Under the pieces are notes generated by a model. The model saw only the letters and a program-made list of their open reading frames with translations. It was not told the origin of the DNA and made no database searches. A DNA stretch of 64,000 nucleotides, taken from NCBI GenBank assembly GCA_963989245.1, contig OZ022344.1, positions 65,444,900 through 65,508,899 of the forward strand, written 5' to 3'. Of this stretch, positions 23,329 through 33,870 are shown piece after piece (positions within the stretch are counted from its first letter, which is position 1; each line of letters starts with the position of its first letter). The position numbers and the translations under genes are program-made. The DNA is from Nansenia antarctica (taxonomy: Eukaryota; Chordata; Actinopteri; Argentiniformes; Microstomatidae).

Positions 23329-23752
23329 GGCAAGGAGTGAAACAATCCACGGCTAGCTTCAACTGGTTAACCCAACTGCAAGAATCCACAGCCAGCTAGG
23401 CTAACCTACAAGACCCACCAAGAAAGGAATTGCGAGCTAATAGCAGCTACCCAGAGAGCTACCCACACCCAGCACTCTTCTCTGTGACTCTATTGACTGT
23501 TTGCATTAAAATAGGTTTGTGTGTACCTGGGTATTAAGTCGTCAGGGGGAGGAAAATCCTCTCCCACTTTATTATTTTATTTTTAGCAGTATCCCTGGGA
23601 TGACCCCACGGTGAACCTGGTTCCGCTGCCGAAGACTAGTTAAGGAAGTGCAGGGACCAGCGCAAATCAGCTCAGGGAGTCAGAGAGGGCTGAAGATATA
23701 AGATAGAAAGACGAAACAGGTACACACAAGTTATTTCTGAGTCACAGGCAGA

Positions 23753-26700
23753 ATGGAGGCACTAAGGACCGAAAGGGAAAAGTTGGCAGTCACTTTTGAG
23801 AGAGGATACCGCCGCATCATCAGGTCAGTGGCATTGATGGGCGAAGATGACATGAAACGCGAGTGGATAGCGCTCCTATCAAACGCGAAAGACCTAAACT
23901 CTGCAGACGACAATTATGAGGAAGGTTTGCAGGCCAAAGCAAGTCAGGAACCTGAGACAGGTAACAGTCAGCTTCTTCAAGACATCACCAAGGCCGCTGA
24001 GGAGAGAGCTCAGAAGGTTGAACAGGTCGGTCACGTTTTAAAGGCCAACATGTGGACAAGGTTCGCGGGGGTCGAACTTTCATCCACAATTAGACGAGCA
24101 GAAAGGAGTCACGAAGGCGCGAAGAGGATCAGTCTAGAAGAGGCAACCCACGACGTTTGTAAAGAACGAAGCACACTCACAGAGAGCCTCATCATCAAAG
24201 CGCGAAGTCTGCTATCAAGCTGGGGGGAGTGGATCCCTGTAGTTGAGGCGTGCAACACGAGAAAGTCACTAGAGGAGCTGGAGGACAAAAGGGATGAACT
24301 TTGGGAAACGTTTGTGACTGAATTTGGAAGAGTTGAGAAGGAGAATACTGACAAAATGGCCGACAAGGCCGCCGCGGCAAAGCAAATGGCCACCGACGCT
24401 CTCGCCAAAGATGAGAGGAAAAGGGCCGACGTTCTCGCCGAAGATGAGAGGAAAAGGGCCGACGCTCTCGCCGAAGATGAGAGGAAAAGGGCCGACGTTC
24501 TCGCCGAAGATGAGAGGAAAAGGGCCGACGTTCTCGCCGAAGATGAGAGGAAAAGGGCCGACGTTCTCGCCGAAGAAGAGGCCAAAGATCGAGCGACGAA
24601 TAGAGAAAGGGCCGACGCTCTCGCCGAAGATGAGAGGAAAAGGGCCGACGTTCTCGCCGAAGAAGAGGCCAAAGATCGAGCGACAAATAGAGAAAATAAA
24701 GAAGCCATTGCCAAGCTGGAAAGGAAAGCCGCTGAGGCAAGACTGAAGTCAGCTGATAGCGTGGCCGAGTTTGAGAAGGAGACAGCGAAGGTGAAATTGG
24801 GGGCCGAAGAAGAGATCGCTGAGGCAAGGCAGAAGGCGGCCGTGATTGAGTTGAAGGCAGCAGAAATAGCCGCTCAAGAGCGCGCCAAACTACTGGAGGC
24901 TCAGCGGGAAGCATGGGAACAAGCCCGGGAGGCAGGGCTGGAGAGCGCCACATATGGAGGCAACCGCACTAGAGCCAAGATCAAACTCCCTCCAACAAGG
25001 CTGCCCGTGTTCAGCGGGTGTATGAGAGATTTTCATCGCTGGCGGAAAGATTGGGAAAGCCTGCAGCGGCAGGGAGACCCATCGGGGTCGCCAGAGGTGA
25101 AGAAACTCCACCTCCTCGAGAGCATAGACCGAAAGGTTTTCGAGGAGCTCAAACTCTCGAGCTACCGCTCAGCGGAAGACGTATTCAAAGCCTTGGAGAA
25201 TCGGTTTGGAGACAAGGCAACCATCGCGCTGCAAATTATTGAGGAATTGGAAAGAATACCAGCGGTAAAAGGAAACCAGCCGAGGAAAGCGATCGACCTT
25301 ATTCAGGCAGTGGAAAGAACCCTCATGGACCTGACAGACTTAGGAGAAGTGGGCGCTATGAAGAACCCACTTGTACTTAAGGCCATCGAGGGCAAACTGC
25401 CAGATCGCGTGCAGGAAGGCTGGATTACCTTTGTAACCGAACCCGAAAACCAAGTCGCCCCAGACAAGCGGTTCGATGCTCTTCTTCTGTTTCTGAAAAG
25501 GCAGGAAGTAATCCTCGAGGGGATAGCTCGAATCCGAGGCTCCACGGAGACCTCTGGGGAAACACCGGAGAGGCCAGTCAGATGGGAGAAGAAGGCATTC
25601 ACGAGGGCCACGGAGAGAGACTCACCGGTAGATGAAGAAGAGGAGGAACATCGAGGTGAAACCAGAGTCACGGGCAGGAACTCGGAAAGAAGAGAAGAGT
25701 GTGACATCTGTGGAAGCGATCAGCACGGTGGCAAAATATTCTTCTGCCAAAAGTTCAAGAGTGTCAGTCTGGCAGAGAAACGAGCCATAGTAAGGCAAAG
25801 CAAAGCCTGTCAGAAATGTTTGGGCATGCACGGCGCCGACGGGGAGTGTAGTAACCGGTACCTGTGCAGAGTGTGCAAGCGGGATGAAGGAAGGGCAAGT
25901 CATCACTACCTTCTGTGTCCCGAGTGGAGTGAGGGAAAGAAGACAGGGCCAGGGTTCGCTGACAAGCAACGAGAATTCCTGGATTCTTTGGGACTCAACC
26001 CTGAACAGGAAAGGAGGGCGAACGCATTCACCAGTAAGGCTTCGATGACGCTGAGCACGGGCGCAGAAGGCGGGGGTCTCTTCGCGGAGAATGGGCCAGA
26101 GGAACATCCAGTACTAATGATGACATTGATAGTCAAAACAGAAGCAGGAAATGCCCTGGGAACCCTCATAGACCTCGCCTCCGACACAAATTATATCACC
26201 AACCGGGCCGCCGATCGTCTCCAACTGGAGCGGAGGCAAGTAACACTGACCGTGCAGGGGGTCGGTGGAATGAAGGTCAGGGTCAAGACTAACAAATACC
26301 TGCTAAAGGTCAGGGCGTGGAGCAACAACAGATGGAGTCCCCACGAGATGGTATGCTACGGGCTCGACACAATCGCTCGTGCAGACAAGGTCATCAGTCC
26401 AGAGCGACTCTGTAAGTTCTTCCCTGGGGTCGAGAAGGAAGAGCTGGTCCGACCTAAGGAAATCGAGCTCTTGATCAGCCACCGAGAGGGACGACTCGCT
26501 CCACGGTGGAGAAGAGGGACGGGAGACTTGGTGCTGTGGGACGGGCCTCTGGGGAAGACCGTGGGAGGAACGCACCCAGACCTGTTTGAAAGTTGGGAAA
26601 GATCCGCACACAACTCCCAGACGCACTTTGCGCGTTCTCTGAGAACGGAGGCAGTAAGATTTGAGGAGATCCCCTGCAAGACGCCCAGCGCAAAAGAAGA

Positions 26701-27976
26701 GGATGGAGACCAGAAGCCGCAAGGTCATGAAAAGACCGGGAGAACAGCTGCAAGCAGCAAAGAGGTCCTCGAGTGGTGGAGCTGGGATAGCATCAGCGCC
26801 GCGTGCGAGCCAAAGTGTGGAGGGTGTCGCTGCGGAAATTGTCAGCCGGGCGGGAAAGAGATGACTCTCGCAGAGGAAAAGAAGATCAAAACCTACGCAA
26901 TTACCCGCGTCAACATCGGGGACAAGCCAGCCGGATGCATCGCCCAGCTGGCCATGAGGAAGACGGCAAGGCTGCCAGAGGTCGCCCACCTAAAAGAAGA
27001 GCGGAGAGCACTTGAGGAGGACACCTATGTAGACGACATTCTAGCGTCTCATGGCGACAGGAGAGAGCTGAGGAGCATCACGGAGGGAATCGAGAGGACG
27101 CTCAACGCTGGAGGTTTCGCTCCGGAACCACGGATCCAGTCGGGTCAAAGTGGGAGGAGCAAAGAGGGCCAGCCTGCAGAAACGAGGGCCAATGTGGAGC
27201 CAGAGTCAGAGGTGTTGGTGCTGGCTGATCAGCTGAGCGAGGAAGCATCCAGGGGAGTGGCTGTAAGTGCTCGAGACAGCGTGAGCATGCTGCAACGGAA
27301 AGCGTTCACTGCAACTGTAACACGCGCTCAGGCGAGGAAGGGGCTGGACCCGAGATGCGCCATTGAGGAGGAAGCAAATGCAAAGGGGACATCCACACCT
27401 GTTGGGAGTTCCAGGGACCTCGAGCATGAGAGGGAGAGGCTTTGGGGCGCTGCTCTCATGGACCTGATTGAGCCAGAACGCTTCGGTGAAGTAGGCAGGC
27501 TCATTCGGGTAGTTGGGTGGGTCCGGCGAGCTGTTAGGCAGTGGTTGTTTTGCAGGAGGGCTCCAGAAGACGCAAAGTGGGAGGCTACTCGCCTGAGGGA
27601 GACAAGAAGCGGAGTTAGCCTCGGCGTCCAGGAAGAAGTGGGACGGTTTTGGCGACAGTGGAGTCAACTAGCTGGGCCCGGACTTCTCATCCGCACCAAG
27701 TGGCACAGAGAAGCCCGAAATGTGGCCGTGGGAGACGTGGTCTGGTTGGCTGACCAAAATGCCCTAAGGGGGCAATTCCGCCTGGGGCGGGATGTGGAAG
27801 CGAGGCCAGACGAAAAGGGGCTGGTTCGGGACGTAAGAGTGAGGGTTTGCCTAAGCCAGCCTGCTCTAGGAGTGGGGGCTTCAGGACGAAGAAGGAGCGA
27901 AGGCCGCGATCTCTTCCCAACGCTCGACCGAGACGTCAGGCGGGTGGTCGTGCTGCTTCCCGTGGAGGAGCAGTAA
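23753..27976 (+). CDS. BEL/Pao Gag-Pol, compact form missing most of RT, RNase H and the integrase core
   Basis: Retroelement polyprotein of 1407 aa, shorter than the roughly 1700-1900 aa typical of BEL Gag-Pol. Residues about 1-215 are helical. About 216-315 is an ADVLAEDERKR repeat, followed by more charged coiled coil. About 425-590 is DUF1759-like Gag (FHRWRKDWE, KLHLLESI). About 645-720 holds cysteine-rich knuckles (CDICGSDQHGG, CQKCLGMHG, YLCRVCKRDE). About 785-850 is a retropepsin-like region with TLIDLASDTNYI, unlike the usual DSGS/DTGS wording. Only a scrap of RT remains (TYVDDILASHG, about 1092). The sequence then jumps to the integrase C-terminal DUF5641-like region (about 1295-1350, VGDVVWLADQN). 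The RNase H and integrase catalytic domains are absent. The frame is nevertheless uninterrupted. It may depend on a full-length relative for movement. Confidence 0.88.
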   Translation: MEALRTEREKLAVTFERGYRRIIRSVALMGEDDMKREWIALLSNAKDLNSADDNYEEGLQAKASQEPETGNSQLLQDITKAAEERAQKVEQVGHVLKANMWTRFAGVELSSTIRRAERSHEGAKRISLEEATHDVCKERSTLTESLIIKARSLLSSWGEWIPVVEACNTRKSLEELEDKRDELWETFVTEFGRVEKENTDKMADKAAAAKQMATDALAKDERKRADVLAEDERKRADALAEDERKRADVLAEDERKRADVLAEDERKRADVLAEEEAKDRATNRERADALAEDERKRADVLAEEEAKDRATNRENKEAIAKLERKAAEARLKSADSVAEFEKETAKVKLGAEEEIAEARQKAAVIELKAAEIAAQERAKLLEAQREAWEQAREAGLESATYGGNRTRAKIKLPPTRLPVFSGCMRDFHRWRKDWESLQRQGDPSGSPEVKKLHLLESIDRKVFEELKLSSYRSAEDVFKALENRFGDKATIALQIIEELERIPAVKGNQPRKAIDLIQAVERTLMDLTDLGEVGAMKNPLVLKAIEGKLPDRVQEGWITFVTEPENQVAPDKRFDALLLFLKRQEVILEGIARIRGSTETSGETPERPVRWEKKAFTRATERDSPVDEEEEEHRGETRVTGRNSERREECDICGSDQHGGKIFFCQKFKSVSLAEKRAIVRQSKACQKCLGMHGADGECSNRYLCRVCKRDEGRASHHYLLCPEWSEGKKTGPGFADKQREFLDSLGLNPEQERRANAFTSKASMTLSTGAEGGGLFAENGPEEHPVLMMTLIVKTEAGNALGTLIDLASDTNYITNRAADRLQLERRQVTLTVQGVGGMKVRVKTNKYLLKVRAWSNNRWSPHEMVCYGLDTIARADKVISPERLCKFFPGVEKEELVRPKEIELLISHREGRLAPRWRRGTGDLVLWDGPLGKTVGGTHPDLFESWERSAHNSQTHFARSLRTEAVRFEEIPCKTPSAKEEDGDQKPQGHEKTGRTAASSKEVLEWWSWDSISAACEPKCGGCRCGNCQPGGKEMTLAEEKKIKTYAITRVNIGDKPAGCIAQLAMRKTARLPEVAHLKEERRALEEDTYVDDILASHGDRRELRSITEGIERTLNAGGFAPEPRIQSGQSGRSKEGQPAETRANVEPESEVLVLADQLSEEASRGVAVSARDSVSMLQRKAFTATVTRAQARKGLDPRCAIEEEANAKGTSTPVGSSRDLEHERERLWGAALMDLIEPERFGEVGRLIRVVGWVRRAVRQWLFCRRAPEDAKWEATRLRETRSGVSLGVQEEVGRFWRQWSQLAGPGLLIRTKWHREARNVAVGDVVWLADQNALRGQFRLGRDVEARPDEKGLVRDVRVRVCLSQPALGVGASGRRRSEGRDLFPTLDRDVRRVVVLLPVEEQ
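24391..24690 (+). repeat. 33-bp coding repeats in BEL Gag
   Basis: About eight units encode an 11-residue ADVLAEDERKR-type repeat, predicted as a charged helix or coiled coil. Two units carry a longer EEEAKDRATNRE insert. The array is in frame. Confidence 0.9.
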
Positions 27977-28048
27977 AAATGACTGTATTGAAGAGAGGGA
28001 AAGTTGTGGTCCATTTAGTTATAAAGGACCAATGGACCAAGTGGGAGG

Positions 28049-28452
28049 TGTTTGGCTAATCCATGGGAGGGTTCATTTGGGGGTTATGTTATTTGTTGTT
28101 GGTGATTGGTTAAAAGTATGCATGAGTGGAGTGATTGGTTAGATAGAAATGGGGGCGGGCTTAATGAGTGTGATCTGAGAGACAGGGGAGAAGGGAGATC
28201 AGTTGTATAGAGAGATGGGAGTTGGTAAGTTGAGTTCTGTATGATTGTGTAGTTTGTTAAATCTTTTCTGTTAGTTTGTTCACTGTTGTTTATTTACGTG
28301 TACTAATATCAATGTATTGTGTTCAGTTTTACAATCTGTTTATTAGAGGAAGAAGGAAACCAAACCGAATTGTGTCAGTCTCATCATTTCACCCGTACTG
28401 CCGGAGCAAGCAGAAGATTCACCATTCAGCTAACTAGAGGGAGAGCTGAACA
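28049..28452 (+). repeat. BEL/Pao 3' LTR
   Basis: 404 bp, preceded by a purine-rich tract and followed by the GGTAC target duplication. Confidence 0.93.
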
Positions 28453-28700
28453 GGTACATAAGGTTCAGAGAATAGGAAATGTTAGAATAGGTATAGCATA
28501 GCATAGAGTACAGCACAGTGTTTTATTTGTATAGTGGATAGTGTACATAGCCTTTATTTATGTAAACCAGCTCATTTCCCTTCTTGTTTTTTAGTTTTTT
28601 TTCCTAGCACCAGGGGAGCCCCCCCTCCCAAATTTCGTTGTTTGGTACCTGTACTATATCAATGACAATAAAGACCATTCATTCATTCATTCATTCATCC
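28453..28700 (+). mobile_element. LINE copy A, segment 3 (3' end, (ATTC)n tail)
   Basis: Resumes the LINE 3' UTR after the BEL target site (GTACATAAGGTTCAGAGA), matching 57577-57835 of copy B. It ends TTGGTACCTGTACTATATC, AATGACAATAAAG and an ATTC microsatellite. Confidence 0.9.
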
Positions 28701-28802
28701 TATGAGATCCTATCTCCTAATTAGGAGATGCGTGTCTCGTTATTAATCCCCCCAAAACACGTTGGTGAACGCTATGCGCTTCCGTAGAAGACAGCTGTAG
28801 GC
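28701..28802. repeat. Direct repeat flanking LINE copy A (right copy)
   Basis: Matches 16736-16857 on the left of the LINE, from TATGAGATCCTATCTCC through the MITE end GTGAACGCTATGCGCTT and on to ACAGCTGTAGGC. The last block is outside the MITE. The left copy has about 20 bp extra and there are a few substitutions. Confidence 0.8.
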
Positions 28803-29591
28803 AATGCAATAGAATTGCTCAGGCAAACGAGCTCCTCCGCTAACTGCCTCATATTGAGAGAGGAAATTCCCTTGTAAACCATCACGCCCTTTTTGACCAC
28901 GCAGGGCCACTGTACAGACAGTGCAAGTGACGTAATGACTGAAAACATGTTTGCATTTCCTCTGTTCATCAACGAGTAGCATGCTGCATATCTATTTATC
29001 CCCATAACATCTTGTTATCAGCTCGACACAACCACATGCACCATCAAGAATGTTTCAGTCGTGTGGTAATTAAGGTTGATGCGTTATAAGACAAGGTTGG
29101 CTGACCGCCATAGATCCACATTTTAACCTACCGATGTGTATCACTTGTAGCTAGCTAGCTAACGATAGCTAAATAGATGCTATTTTTCCCAAACCTGGAC
29201 TGTCGTTCAACTGTATTGATAAGCAGTCCAGCCAAGTCAGACGGCTGTCAGTGTCACCCATTTGGAAAAGTGAAGTTTGCGATGTGAGTTATATTGAATC
29301 TCAATTGCATTAGTTTCCTGTGTTGACAAAAGACCTAAAGTGACATTGACTGAGTCGTTGTTGTCTGACCAGTATACTTGGCTGGCTACGTTGGACAGAG
29401 AGAGAGACAGGTAGATGTCAGTAATGGACAGATACTGCCTAGCCAGTGTTGCATTTTCCTCTTCATGTATGCACTGAATCTGACGTCAGTCCAAAGGGAG
29501 TGATTTTAGGACCATAAACACATCACCACCACACATACTATCTATCACTGGGAATTTGTCCAAGGAAAGAGGGCACACACACACACACACA
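28803..29591 (+). other. Upstream region of ZNF3
   Basis: No gene is visible. It contains AGCTAGCTAGCTAACG-rich sequence at about 29151 and a short CA repeat that directly abuts the ZNF3 start codon. It presumably includes the ZNF3 promoter and 5' UTR; I see no clear core promoter motif. Confidence 0.45.
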
Positions 29592-32303
29592 ATGGCTGAG
29601 GAGACCCTCATCCTCACATTCCAGGCCCAGCTCTCCAGTGTCATGGAGACAGTCTTGAAGACCGCCATGTATGAGGTCACCCGATTGGTGGAGGACAGCT
29701 TTCTGGAGGAAGTAAGACACAGTAAGCAGGAAGTGGAGTCGCTGAGGACGCGTCTGCAGTGGACGGAGGGGAGACTGAAGGACACGGGGGGCAGCAGGGG
29801 GGGGAGGTGTGTGGACTGTGGAAAAGCCGGGGAAGACCTCTCCGATGAGGAACCCCAAGAAAGACTCTCAGGATTACAGTACAGTAAGTGGGGACTTTGA
29901 GCCAGAATATGATATCGTTCCCCATCGGGATGGTCTGTTTTGTGGAGCTTTTTGTAAAACTGCCCCCTCTTCATGGTAATGTTTTTGATAGATGCGTCGT
30001 TCAAGCTCTCTATGCTCTTCGCCAGCCTAATTGTGCCCGTATGTCATGAGACTCTGGTTTGGACACAAACAAGCAAACAATGTTTTATTTTCCAATTAAC
30101 TGTGTGGAATGTGGCATATTTTGCATACTACCCCCCCCCCCCCTCTTGAGCTCAGAGCACAGGGTCAGTTAAGTTAAGTGCCTTGCCTAATTACACAATG
30201 TCAGTAGTAGACACCTTAGATATGATGCCAGCAACCCTCCAGTCACCTGCCCACAGCCGGCTCTCTCCTGGGATGAGGATCGAACCAGTGACCTCGAGGC
30301 TACCTGCCGCCCCACTCATGCTGGATGTGTCACTCATGTTTGTCCCAACTTATTTATTTCCACAGGTCCTCTGAGCAGGTGTGGTCTGAAGCAGGAGGGG
30401 GGTTTTGAGGAGGAGTGGGGAAGCTGTGGCCAGGAAGAGCTGGAGGCCCATCAACAAGCGGTCAAGCTCACTCCCACCCCCAGTCTCATTGAGGAATCAG
30501 GGGTTGGTATCATACCAGTTGATTAGACTCTACAACAATATTCCAGGAGCCATCCTTTTATTAGATTTTAGAATGCTCCCTTGTGTTATTCTGATCATAA
30601 TGTTTTTTTTTGTTTCTTCTGGGATATCTAAGGAAATTATATATATATATGATCATAGTGTATTGCCTTGTAATGTTAACTTGATCTCATCCTCATATGA
30701 TTGGAGCATTCTTCATGTGTGAGAGCTCATGGTCAGGGGGCTTAATAAGCCAGCATCACAGGTTGGATATTTCTGCCCCACCCAGTTTACAGAGGACGAT
30801 GAGGAGGAGGAGGAGGAGGAGAAGGAAGAGGAGGAGGAGGAGGAGCTGAAGGACACCCTGGGAGAGGTTTTTAAGGAGGAAGACCTCCCTAAGCCTCCCT
30901 GTGCTGTCAATCACCAGAGAGGATGGGCCCTGAGTCATGATGGTGAGTGGGAACATCGCAAGCTCCAACTCCTGCCATTGTGAACAACGGCAGGAGTGAC
31001 TAGTGGGTGATGACTAGCAGACTATGACCATTATCAGAAATGATTCATGCAGAGCGATGTACAAAACAAAACAAAAAACACCCTGTTGTTCCTTGTGACT
31101 GTTATCACAGGTGGAATAGGATCGGATTCCCTCAGCCTGAGTCTGAGTGAGACGAGAGAGCGGCTGCAGCAGGACTGCGAGGAACTGTGGAACCCTGGCG
31201 TGAAACAGAACGCAACGCCTTCTGTAACACACACCTACGCCGAGGAGGACCAACGGGACACGCACGCCTACGCCGAGGAGGACCAACGGGATATGAGCCA
31301 CGCCGACACCCCAGGGTTTCACTCTGTAGATCCAGAACTCAAACAGAGCGCTCTGACCCATGCAGAGGCCGCCCAGAACCACAACAGAGAGTCCAGTAAG
31401 GACTACGACGGGACAAAAAGTACAGCTTCACCACCGTGGATAACCTGCCAACTGTTAGATGCTCACACAGATGTTCACAAAGCTCAATCAAACACACTGC
31501 TGGGTAGAGATGCCCTGTGCTCCCTGGAATCTCAGGGCCCGAGACCGCAAGCTAGTGATCTGGGGACCGTGGTCATCAAACAGGAGATCATTGTGGATTC
31601 TGACGTGGGTGAGGAAGAGGAGGGGGAGGAGGGGTTAAGTTCAGTGATGGGGCCGCATTCACATTACAGGGTTAGACCAGGGACTATCAGGCAGAACTGC
31701 ATTACCCAGGGATCCCCAGGGCAGGAAGTGGCGAAACTGCTAGGGGCTCGTCCTAAGGTGGACCACCTAGCAATACACACCATTCCTAACCCCCATCAAC
31801 CAATCAGAAAGCACCCCCACATGCTTCCAGCCAATGCCAGCACAGCGGCCACTGTATCAGCCTCTCAGGTGGTGAACTCTCACTACAGGAGTCCCTCTAC
31901 TTCCAAGCCCGCCCCTCCATACCCCTTACAGACGGTACGCCCGGGTGACAAACGGCCCGGGTCAGCTATGTTCAGTAGAACCAGCGCCCAGTGGGTCAAC
32001 GTCAGAGCCCACCAGGGCTCTCACCCGGGGCGACTGCTCCTCCGCTGCAACCAGTGTGGGAAGAGCTTCCCCCACCCCAGCAACCTGAAGGCCCACCAAC
32101 AGACGCATACGGGGGAGAGGCCGTTCTGCTGCTCCCTGTGCGGCCGGAGCTTCACCAAGCTGAGCAACCTCAAGGCACACCGGCGTGTGCACACGGGGGA
32201 GAGGCCATACAGCTGTACGGACTGCGGGAAACGCTTCACCCAGAAATGCAACCTGAAGAGGCACCAGAGGATCCACACAGAGAACGATGTCACTGCGTTT
32301 TAA
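29592..32303 (+). CDS. ZNF3: three-finger C2H2 zinc-finger protein
   Basis: Probable nuclear DNA-binding protein paralogous to ZNF2. Four exons: 29592-29883, 30366-30502, 30786-30942 and 31111-32303, phases 1, 0, 1. The joined frame is 1779 nt, 592 aa. Exon 1 begins MAEETLILTFQAQLSSVMETV and keeps the ZNF2 wording TAMYEVTRLVEDSFLEEV and RGGRCVDCG. Exon 2 has GLKQE and EEEW and is exactly 137 nt in both genes. Exon 3 has an E-rich run then LGEVFKEEDLPKPP. The exon 2 donor is weak (GTTGGT); it was chosen because it keeps phase and length equal to ZNF2. Exon 4 contains a tandem YAEEDQRD pair, another VIKQE and three C2H2 fingers at residues about 506-590. Only three fingers, against six in ZNF2, suggests finger loss or gain. 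Confidence 0.85.
30170..30315 (-). mobile_element. tRNA-like SINE fragment in ZNF3 intron 1
   Basis: The minus strand reads GGCGGCAGGTAGCCTCGAGG followed by box B-like GGTTCGATCCTCA. A related head (GGGCAGCAGGTAGCCTAGAG) lies on the minus strand at about 12915-12945. No full element boundaries are visible. Confidence 0.5.
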
Positions 32304-32672
32304 AGCGCGGAACATTTTTGTTTTGTTTTGTAGGCAGCCCGAGGTCAGTGGAATCACGTCATGATTTTGGTCCATTTCGTTAGTTGGTTAGAGACACCTC
32401 TTTACGTGAGGTACAGGACGTGTGTAACTTGGATGTGTGCACAAGTCTTCCATTGATGTGTGACACTCAGGAGCTTGAGGTGCACTGTGCACAGGGTTGA
32501 GTTCCACGTGCACTGTATCACAAGGAAGAAGTTGCTTCAAAATGTTTTATACCTCCTAAACAATGCAGTGCATATACAGTTGGTTTTGGTGTTGTAGATT
32601 TACTGTATGTCTGGATCATGTAAATACAGCTTTTAGTGATTTACATTTTGATCACATTTTTGGGATTCCAGT

Positions 32673-33423
32673 TGGGGATGTCCCGATCCGATACTGATAT
32701 CGGATATCGCCGCGATATTGGTCCTGAATGCTGGATCGCGGATCGCACCAGAAAAAAAAAAGGCTCCGATCCGCGTGCCCGATCTGGCGTGTCACTCAAG
32801 TGACGACAACAGTAGTAGCCAGTGGTCACGTGCATGACCAGGGCTCGATAGTGCGACTGTTTTGGTCGCATTTGCGAGTGAATATATTTCTGTGCGACTT
32901 GGAAATACATTCAATCGCACCAGTGCGACTACTGCTGAACTACTGTCATGCGCAGTCAAACTTATGTGTATAAGCGATGAGGGAATGAAAACGGAACAGA
33001 AACGCGTGTCGCAGAAATGCTTCACGTGTGTCCTATATGCGCTTAAAATGCGCATAATGCGTATATTGGATACAGCTTCCGGTTTCATTACAAAGAAGTT
33101 AACCCTATATGTGCCTGACGTCTAACAACATTCAAATGACTCTAACTTCATATTTTTTCGGATTTCAATGTATGACACATCATTTGAAAGCTTATGATCC
33201 GTAGTTCCAATCCACAACACGTCGCATTTGTTGCTTTAATAAAGGCTGGCAGTCTTTAATTTAACTGTTGTTGGTGTGGACTATATACTGGGGAGGTATT
33301 TGTTATTATTCAGGGGTCAAAACATTTATACAAATATCGGATCGGTATCGGTATCGCAGATACCCGAAGCCCAGGTATCGGTATCGGTATCGGTAGTGAA
33401 AAAGTGGGATCGGGACATCCCTA
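32673..33423. mobile_element. hAT element 3, non-autonomous, in the ZNF3 3' region
   Basis: Flanked by a perfect 8-bp duplication ATTCCAGT (32665-32672 and 33424-33431). The ends TGGGGATGTCCCGATC and GATCGGGACATCCCTA are inverted repeats. The interior has ATCGGTATCGGTATCGG runs and no transposase. The stretch from about 32840 (AGGGCTCGATAGTGCGAC) may be a second nested element. Confidence 0.88.
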
Positions 33424-33613
33424 ATTCCAGTACCTCTTGTTATGGAGCATTTGATGATTGTGAGACCACAATGAATTTAAATGAGTGGATGTTTTTTTTT
33501 TTTTGCGCACCTGATGGACCCGTTTATGTTTATAACATCCAAAGTGATGGTGTGCAATGTCCACTGTTTGTCTGTAGCATACAAGAGATGGGTGTATATA
33601 TATTTTATTTCTA

Positions 33614-33619
33614 AATAAA
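33614..33619 (+). promoter_or_regulatory. Candidate ZNF3 polyadenylation signal
   Basis: AATAAA about 1.3 kb after the ZNF3 stop, followed by T-rich sequence. The hAT lies between it and the stop codon. Weak positional evidence only. Confidence 0.3.
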
Positions 33620-33870
33620 TGTCTTAAATATTATACTTTTTACTTCTTTGAAACAGCACAGCTCATACCCTTATCTCTACAGTCTATTCACAAGCCTGTA
33701 CTTGTGAAATGCATCCTCTCCTCTTTCAGTCGGTGGCAGCAAAAAGCAGAATAGGTTTCTAGTTTTTATATTAGTAGTTTTTACCATATCAACATATGGG
33801 ACGGTATGAATTTTAGGCTTAAGAAAAAACAAAGATTGTTGCTATAATTCCACGTAGTGGAACACATTTT

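Larger units (their letters stand above)
22455..28452 (+). mobile_element. BEL/Pao LTR retrotransposon, internally deleted, young
   Basis: 5998-bp element with two 404-bp LTRs (22455-22858, 28049-28452) that start TGTTTGGC and end GAACA. It is flanked by the 5-bp target duplication GGTAC (22450-22454 and 28453-28457). A purine tract AAGTGGGAGG precedes the 3' LTR. One open frame of 1407 codons lies inside. BEL/Pao assignment rests on the DUF1759-like Gag and the DUF5641-like integrase tail. The LTRs look identical by eye, implying recent insertion. I did not recognise a primer-binding site. Confidence 0.93.
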
